A DNA stretch of 64,000 bases, from NCBI GenBank assembly GCA_965243715.1, contig CBDEVU010000006.1, forward strand, positions 186,001-250,000, given 5' to 3'. Shown in pieces: positions 59,353-64,000 of this stretch. Source of the DNA: UBA11606 sp965243715 (GTDB lineage: Bacteria > Actinomycetota > Acidimicrobiia > Acidimicrobiales > Aldehydirespiratoraceae). The translations under genes and the position numbers were made by a program. Each line of letters starts with the position of its first letter. The first letter of the stretch is position 1. The notes below the pieces were generated by a model, which saw nothing but the letters and a program-made list of their open reading frames with translations, did not search any database and had not been told where the DNA came from.

Positions 59353-61653
59353 CTAGCGCAGGTCGCGGTCTATTAGGGCGGTAGCGGATTGGTCGCGTCG
59401 TCGGCTAGTGCGTCCCGACAGGTACTGTTTGGGCCATGGTTGATCGTCTTGGCCTATGTCGATGGCTGCGTTGAGAGACCAATAAGGATCGACTAGATGG
59501 CCACGAGCGATCAGGCAAAGATCGGCCCGGCCAGCCATCAGCACCGTGTTGACGTCATCGATACTCGATATTGCTCCAACAGCCATCGTGGGAAGGCCGA
59601 CCGAGTTACGAATGGCCTCGGAGTAAGGAGTTTGGTAAAGACGCCCGTAAGCGGGCTCTCCGGTCAAGTCAACTTGTCCGGTGGAGACGTCGATAATGTC
59701 GACCCCGACCTCCTTGAGCAAGCGAGCAAAGGCGATGGCGTCGTCACGATCGAAACCCCCGCTAACCCAGTCAGTGGCGGAGATTCGCACCGAAAGGGGT
59801 TTTTCGTCGGGCCAAGTGTCGCGGACCGCGGCGATGACCTGAAGCGGGAACCGGGTCCGGTTGGTCAGCGGACCGCCGAATTGGTCGGTGCGCTGATTCG
59901 TAACCGGTGATAGAAAAGATGAGAGCAGGTAGCCGTGAGCGGCGTGTATCTCCAACAGATCGAAGTTAGCGGTAGCGGCTAATTGTGCAGCTTGCACAAA
60001 ATTATCGATAATATTGTGCATAGTGTCGAACGATAGTTCAGTCGGGGTTTGACTGTCACTTCGGTAGGGCAGGGGTGACGCTGACACCAAAGGCCAATTG
60101 CCATGATCGAGAGGCGCGTCCATCTCCTCCCACGGAACTTTGGTTGAACCTTTTCTTCCCGCGTGGCCGATCTGAATGCCGATTTTTGCTTCGGTGTGGT
60201 CGTGGACAAAAGCGGTGATTTGCGCCCACTGTTGGGCCTGGTCGGGGTTCCAGATTCCGGGACATCCGGGAGTGATTCGAGCCTCAGGAGCTATGCAGGT
60301 CATCTCGGTCATCACCAAACCGGCACCGCCGACGGCGCGGCTTCCTAGATGCACAAGGTGCCAGTCGGTGGGCACGCCATCGACCGCTGAGTATTGGGCC
60401 ATCGGTGAAACGACGATCCGGTTGTGAAGTTCGAGGCCGCGGAGCGAGAAAGGATAAAATATCGGTGGAGTGTCGGTGGTGGCTGGAGTGTGCGCCTCTG
60501 GTTGGCTCCGATGAAACCAAGTTCGGGTTTTTTCAACGTAGCTGTAGTCGCGTTCGGCGAGGTTGTCGTAGGTGACGCGCTGGGAACGAGTGAAGAGCGA
60601 GAAGGCAAACTGTTGGAATTCTCGGGTGGCGTGGTGGTCGACTTGTTGGAACCATTCCTCGCTGGTTGCCGCGGCTCGCTGCAGACTCTCGACTACCGGT
60701 CGGCGGCTGTTCTCGAACTCTTTTAGGGCACGGGGAATGTCGTGATGCTGGTCCCATGCGGCGGCCAGTTCGATGGCGTCTTCGAGCGCGAGTTTGGTGC
60801 CGGAGCCGATCGAGTAGTGAGCCGTATGGGATGCATCGCCAAGAATGACGACATTGTCATGGACCCAGTGTTCACAGGCGACGCGGGGAAAGGAAAGCCA
60901 TTTGGAGTTGTTGCCGAGTAACGGTTGGCCACCGAGATGATCCTTGAATACCTTCTCGCACCACGCAGTAGCGTGCTCGTCGCTGTCGCCGGGACCAAGT
61001 CCCAGGTCACGCCCCGCTAGCCCCGCCGCCCGCCAAGTGGATTCGTGCAACTCGACGATGAAGGTGGATCGGTCCTTGTCGAACGGGTAAATGTGGGCTT
61101 GGACCCAGCCGTGGGGCGTGGCTTCGAAGATAAAGGTGAAGCGGTCGAAGGCGGCCTTAGTACCGAACCAGATGTACTTGGTGGCACCCTGCACGATCGT
61201 TGGCTTGAGGTGTTCGGCTAGTTCTTGTCGGATGCCGCTGTTGACTCCGTCTCCGGCCACTATGAGGTCGTAAGCGGCTACGTCATTGAGATTGACTTCG
61301 GTATTGAATTGGAGTTCCACGCCCAGTTCCAGTGCCCTCTCGCTTAAGATGTCGAGGAGGCGGACTCGGGCGAGGGCGGCGAAGCCGTGGCCGTCGCTGG
61401 TCAAGGCTTGGCCACCCCGGCGGACATCCATGGCGGACCAATAGCGGAACTCGGCTTCGATCGCCGCGACGCTCTTGGCATCGGCTTGGGCGATGTTGGC
61501 CAGCGTTTCGTCGGAGAACACCACGCCGAACCCGAATGTGTCGCCCCGCTGGTTTCTTTCGAAAACCGAAACCTCCGCATCGCAGTGTCGTTTCTTCATG
61601 AGAATGGCGAAGAAAAGGCCAGCTGGGCCACCCCCTATGCACGCGATCTTCAT
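59353..61653 (-). CDS. Bifunctional FAD monooxygenase / Old Yellow Enzyme-type reductase (2-aminobenzoyl/salicylyl-CoA 5-hydroxylase family)
   Basis: A 766-residue fusion. N-terminal half (about 1-385): FAD monooxygenase with IACIGGGPAGLFFAILMKK and VVILGDASHTAHYSIGSGT. C-terminal half: Old Yellow Enzyme barrel with IVVSPMAQYSAVDGVPTDWH, IGHAGRKGS, HAAHGYLLSSFLSP and the late VGLPTMAVGAISS. This is the architecture of 2-aminobenzoyl-CoA monooxygenase/reductase and of salicylyl-CoA 5-hydroxylase. ATG 61653 gives a start right at the FAD loop. Next to a Liv-type importer and beta-oxidation genes, it points to breakdown of anthranilate or salicylate as CoA thioesters; no CoA ligase lies in this block. 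Confidence 0.88.
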   Translation of the reverse strand: MKIACIGGGPAGLFFAILMKKRHCDAEVSVFERNQRGDTFGFGVVFSDETLANIAQADAKSVAAIEAEFRYWSAMDVRRGGQALTSDGHGFAALARVRLLDILSERALELGVELQFNTEVNLNDVAAYDLIVAGDGVNSGIRQELAEHLKPTIVQGATKYIWFGTKAAFDRFTFIFEATPHGWVQAHIYPFDKDRSTFIVELHESTWRAAGLAGRDLGLGPGDSDEHATAWCEKVFKDHLGGQPLLGNNSKWLSFPRVACEHWVHDNVVILGDASHTAHYSIGSGTKLALEDAIELAAAWDQHHDIPRALKEFENSRRPVVESLQRAAATSEEWFQQVDHHATREFQQFAFSLFTRSQRVTYDNLAERDYSYVEKTRTWFHRSQPEAHTPATTDTPPIFYPFSLRGLELHNRIVVSPMAQYSAVDGVPTDWHLVHLGSRAVGGAGLVMTEMTCIAPEARITPGCPGIWNPDQAQQWAQITAFVHDHTEAKIGIQIGHAGRKGSTKVPWEEMDAPLDHGNWPLVSASPLPYRSDSQTPTELSFDTMHNIIDNFVQAAQLAATANFDLLEIHAAHGYLLSSFLSPVTNQRTDQFGGPLTNRTRFPLQVIAAVRDTWPDEKPLSVRISATDWVSGGFDRDDAIAFARLLKEVGVDIIDVSTGQVDLTGEPAYGRLYQTPYSEAIRNSVGLPTMAVGAISSIDDVNTVLMAGRADLCLIARGHLVDPYWSLNAAIDIGQDDQPWPKQYLSGRTSRRRDQSATALIDRDLR

Positions 61654-61696
61654 GGCTAGTTGCTCCGGTTCGATGTTTGGGAGGCGGCTATCGAAC

Positions 61697-62841
61697 TCAC
61701 GAATTGTCAGCCTCGCGGTATACCGATCGGGCAATGATCGACCGCTGCACCTCTGAGGCGCCTTCGTAGATGCGGGGTGCCCGAACCTCTCGGTAGAGGC
61801 GCTCAAGAAGATGACCTCGCTCCAGGGCGATCGCCCCGTGGAGTTGAACGGCGTCGTCCACCACCCGTTGAGCGGTTTCGGTGGCGAACAGTTTCGCCAT
61901 GGCAGACAATTTGGTTAGTCCCGGTGCGTTGGTGTCATAGCAGGAGGCGGCGTGGTAGACGAGGAGTCGGGCCGCCTCAATTCCGACCGCCATCTCCGCG
62001 ACTTTGTGTTGAACGGCTTGAAGGTCGCGTAACGTCTTGCCGAACGCCGGACGGGTCTGGGTGTACGCAACCGTGGCGTCGAGTGCACTTTGGGCCATCC
62101 CCACCGCGTAGGCGCCGACGCTGGGGCGAAAGAGATCGAGGGTCTGCATGGCGACTCGAAATCCACCGTTGACTTCACCGAGGAGGTGATCGTCTGGGAC
62201 AAATACATGGTCTAGAGTGAGGCGCCCGATGACGTGAGGGGCGACCATATCGAGACGGGTGCCGCCGATCCCATCGCAATCACCGGGGACGGCGAAAGCG
62301 GTGACCCCGCGGGCTCCCGCGTCGGGGTCGGTGCGGGCGAAGACGGTATAAATATCGGCATCAGGGGCGTTAGAGATCCAGATCTTTTCCCCCGTCAAGC
62401 GCCATCCTGCGCCGTCTTTGGTCGCTTGGGTTTTGATAGCGGCGGCATCGGATCCGGCCGATTTCTCGGTCAACGCGAAGGCGGCGGCCGCGGTGCCGTC
62501 GACGACTCTAGGCAGCCAACGGTCGATGACTTCGCGGCGCGCCCTTGAAACAAGATTGGATAGGCCCCCAGCCCTTGCAACGCCAGAGCGGTCTCCGCCG
62601 CGGGCAACAGTCGACCGAGTTCCTCACGCAGCGAACACAAATCGGTGGCCGAGACGTGATTATCGTGGACCCCGCCCACCGACGACGGGAAGAGGTATGG
62701 CAGAAGTCTTTGACCAAGAACCCTCAGTAGGGGACGGTTGAGGCGGCCCGCTAGAGCAGCCTTCTCACAGGATCGGAGTTCCGGCAGTTCGGCCGCGACA
62801 AGTTGGTGCAGATGACCAGCCCGAGTCGAGTTCGTCGTCAA
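61697..62841 (-). pseudogene. Acyl-CoA dehydrogenase, frameshifted
   Basis: Frame one runs from the start to about 62538 (ELPELRSCEKAALAGRLNR, LGAYPILFQG). The second frame goes on from RREVIDRWLPRVVDG through ALTEKSAGSDAAAIKTQA, the FAD/substrate region, to IYEGASEVQRSIIARSVYR near the end, so the whole protein of ~380 residues is recognisable. The break is in the GC run GCGGCGCGCC (62535-62544). The start is probably TTG 62841, because GGAGG lies 5 nt upstream, while the ATG at 62868 overlaps a TATAAT -10 box. Either a mutation or a sequencing error. Confidence 0.83.
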
Positions 62842-62866
62842 TGTTTCCTCCGTCTCAGCAACGATC

Positions 62867-62908
62867 ATTATAGCCTAGTTGTGACGATATCAATAATCAG
62901 GCTATAGT
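62867..62908. promoter_or_regulatory. Divergent promoter region with inverted repeat
   Basis: Minus strand TATAAT (62867-62872) serves the acyl-CoA dehydrogenase; plus strand TTGTGA (62879-62884), 18 bp, TATAGT (62903-62908) serves the SDR gene. The two -10 regions lie in a TATAGCC...GGCTATA inverted repeat (62869-62875, 62900-62906), a possible shared regulator site. Confidence 0.5.
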
Positions 62909-62942
62909 GTGATGTTGAAGTGAGCCTCGCTAAGGAGAGTGC

Positions 62943-63650
62943 ATGACGACCGCAGTGGTAACCGGTGGCACCCGCGGCATTGGACGATGCGTCGCCGAGC
63001 GCCTCGCCGAACTAGGCCACCGCACTGTGGCGCTGGGACGTACCCCTGTTGATGACCTGCAGACGGTTGAGTTTCTGCGGTGCGACGTCAGCGATGCTCG
63101 AAGCGTGGAGCAGGTATTTGCCGAGATCGGCGTGGTCGACATATTGGTCAACAACGCCGGAATCTCTTCGGCTAACCCACTGGCAAGAACCACCGAAGAA
63201 CAGTGGGCGCGAAACCTAGCCGTAAACGCCACCGGACCCTTCTTATGCTCGCGGGCGGTACTGCCCAGAATGAGAGACCAAGACTTCGGCCGGATTGTTA
63301 CCGTAGCCTCGACCGCAAGCCTAGAGGGTGCCCCCTACGTCGCTGCCTATACCGCCTCCAAACATGCTGTTCTCGGACTCATGCGCGTCATCGCTGCCGA
63401 AGTGGCCGACACTGGCATCACGGCCAACACGGTCTTGCCAACATACGTACGCACCGATATGACCATCAACACAATAGAGAATATTGCCCAAAAGACCGGC
63501 ACCGATCTCGCCACAGCGGAACACCGGTTAACCCTTACGACACCGCACGGACGAATTCTAGAGATCAGCGAAGTCGCCGACGTAATTCTTGACCTCATCA
63601 ACACATCAGATAACGGGCGGGAAGTCCTGCTCGATGGAGCAGACGTATGA
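62943..63650 (+). CDS. SDR-family oxidoreductase
   Basis: A 235-residue short-chain dehydrogenase. It has VVTGGTRGIGRCVAERLAEL, NNAGISSANPLARTTEEQ and catalytic Ser with YTASKHAVLGLMRVIAAEV. ATG 62943 follows AAGGAG. It is coupled by ATGA to an enoyl-CoA hydratase, so a 3-hydroxyacyl-CoA dehydrogenase role in the aromatic pathway is plausible but unproven. Confidence 0.88.
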   Translation: MTTAVVTGGTRGIGRCVAERLAELGHRTVALGRTPVDDLQTVEFLRCDVSDARSVEQVFAEIGVVDILVNNAGISSANPLARTTEEQWARNLAVNATGPFLCSRAVLPRMRDQDFGRIVTVASTASLEGAPYVAAYTASKHAVLGLMRVIAAEVADTGITANTVLPTYVRTDMTINTIENIAQKTGTDLATAEHRLTLTTPHGRILEISEVADVILDLINTSDNGREVLLDGADV

Positions 63651-64000
63651 GCTTTCGAGCCACTCCACCGTTCGTCGACCACTGGAAGCACTTTGACTTC
63701 AAGATCGACGACCGAGTCGCGACCATTACCTTTAACCGACCGGAGAAACTGAACGCGCTCACTTTCGACGTGTACGCCGACCTCCGAGATCTATTTAGAG
63801 AACTGCCCCTCCGCGACGACGTCGACGCCATTGTCATAACCGGAGCGGGTAAAGGGTTCTGCTCGGGCGGTGATGTGAACGAAATCATCGGCGAACTACT
63901 CAAGTTCAACCCGAAACAACTCTTGGAGTTCACTCGGATGACGGGGGCGGTTATCCAGAACATGCGTGAATGCCAAACGCCGATCATCGCCGCGATCAAC
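63647..64000 (+). CDS. Enoyl-CoA hydratase/isomerase family protein (3' end outside window)
   Basis: The reading frame from ATG 63647 is open to the window edge (118 codons). It encodes the crotonase N-terminus: RVATITFNRPEKLNALTFDV and the oxyanion-hole segment VITGAGKGFCSGGDVNEII, then CQTPIIAAIN at the edge. ATGA overlaps the SDR stop. In this context it resembles hydratases found with 2-aminobenzoyl-CoA pathways; the active-site acids lie beyond the window. Confidence 0.88.
   Translation, partial: MSFRATPPFVDHWKHFDFKIDDRVATITFNRPEKLNALTFDVYADLRDLFRELPLRDDVDAIVITGAGKGFCSGGDVNEIIGELLKFNPKQLLEFTRMTGAVIQNMRECQTPIIAAIN

Noticed and set aside
1..64000. CRISPR arrays or insertion sequences with transposase
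   Set aside because: No regularly spaced direct repeats and no transposase-like protein was seen on either strand.

Overview
The window looks like a chromosome segment from an actinobacterium, plausibly a member of the Acidimicrobiia (lineage inferred, not tested). The main evidence is a mycothione reductase homologue, a gcvH-garA-ftsR-like-BFN-MerR cluster matching the order of Rv1826-Rv1830 in Mycobacterium tuberculosis, a type II fatty acid synthase operon, two 13E12-type DUF222/HNH genes, and many genes whose start codon lies 6-7 nt after a TANNNT -10 box, as in leaderless actinobacterial transcripts.

Layout. 0-14 kb is mostly core metabolism: HIT protein (partial), CDP-alcohol phosphatidyltransferase, a nucleotidyltransferase fused to a catalytically degenerate phosphomannomutase domain, H protein, a GarA-like FHA protein, FtsR-like MerR, Hpt, bifunctional nuclease, a second MerR, a GcvT-like protein, chorismate synthase, GlpD, an acyl-CoA synthetase and a frameshifted mycothione reductase. 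14-16.7 kb is accessory: a DUF222/HNH gene, a dprA remnant and a ComF-like phosphoribosyltransferase. 16.7-31 kb returns to core functions: MaoC, CitE-like lyase, luciferase-like oxidoreductase, GcvP, CPBP protease, a DUF35-thiolase-enoyl-CoA hydratase set, truncated haemoglobin, HU-FabZ, and fabD-fabH-fabG-acpP-fabF.

31.2-43.1 kb lies between tRNA-Leu(CAA) and tRNA-Val(UAC) and holds the most novel material: a co-directional run encoding a 1509-residue SF1 helicase with a C-terminal DUF559/Vsr-like nuclease domain, a 13-residue-repeat protein, a tail-anchored protein, a two-helix coiled-coil membrane protein and a MotB/ZorB-like protein with an aspartate in its membrane helix. A second MotB-like copy follows, with a near-identical 5' end, a diverged C-terminal domain and a frameshift. 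I read this as a candidate undescribed Zorya-like defence system. A second DUF222/HNH copy, inverted relative to the first, closes the region.

43.2-54.4 kb is a sugar-acid utilisation locus: a translationally coupled operon (6-phosphogluconate dehydrogenase, idonate dehydrogenase-like, frameshifted 2-hydroxyacid dehydrogenase, gluconate 5-dehydrogenase-like, AroK-like kinase, IclR regulator) and a second operon (GarR-like dehydrogenase, gluconolactonase, ribose-type ABC importer). The palindrome GTTCA-N6-TGAAC precedes both operons and is a candidate IclR operator. 54.6-64 kb carries a Liv-type ABC importer, a 2-aminobenzoyl/salicylyl-CoA monooxygenase-reductase, a frameshifted acyl-CoA dehydrogenase and a divergent SDR-enoyl-CoA hydratase pair, which together suggest uptake and CoA-dependent breakdown of an aromatic acid. 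Four genes carry single frameshifts, so either real decay or assembly indels must be considered.
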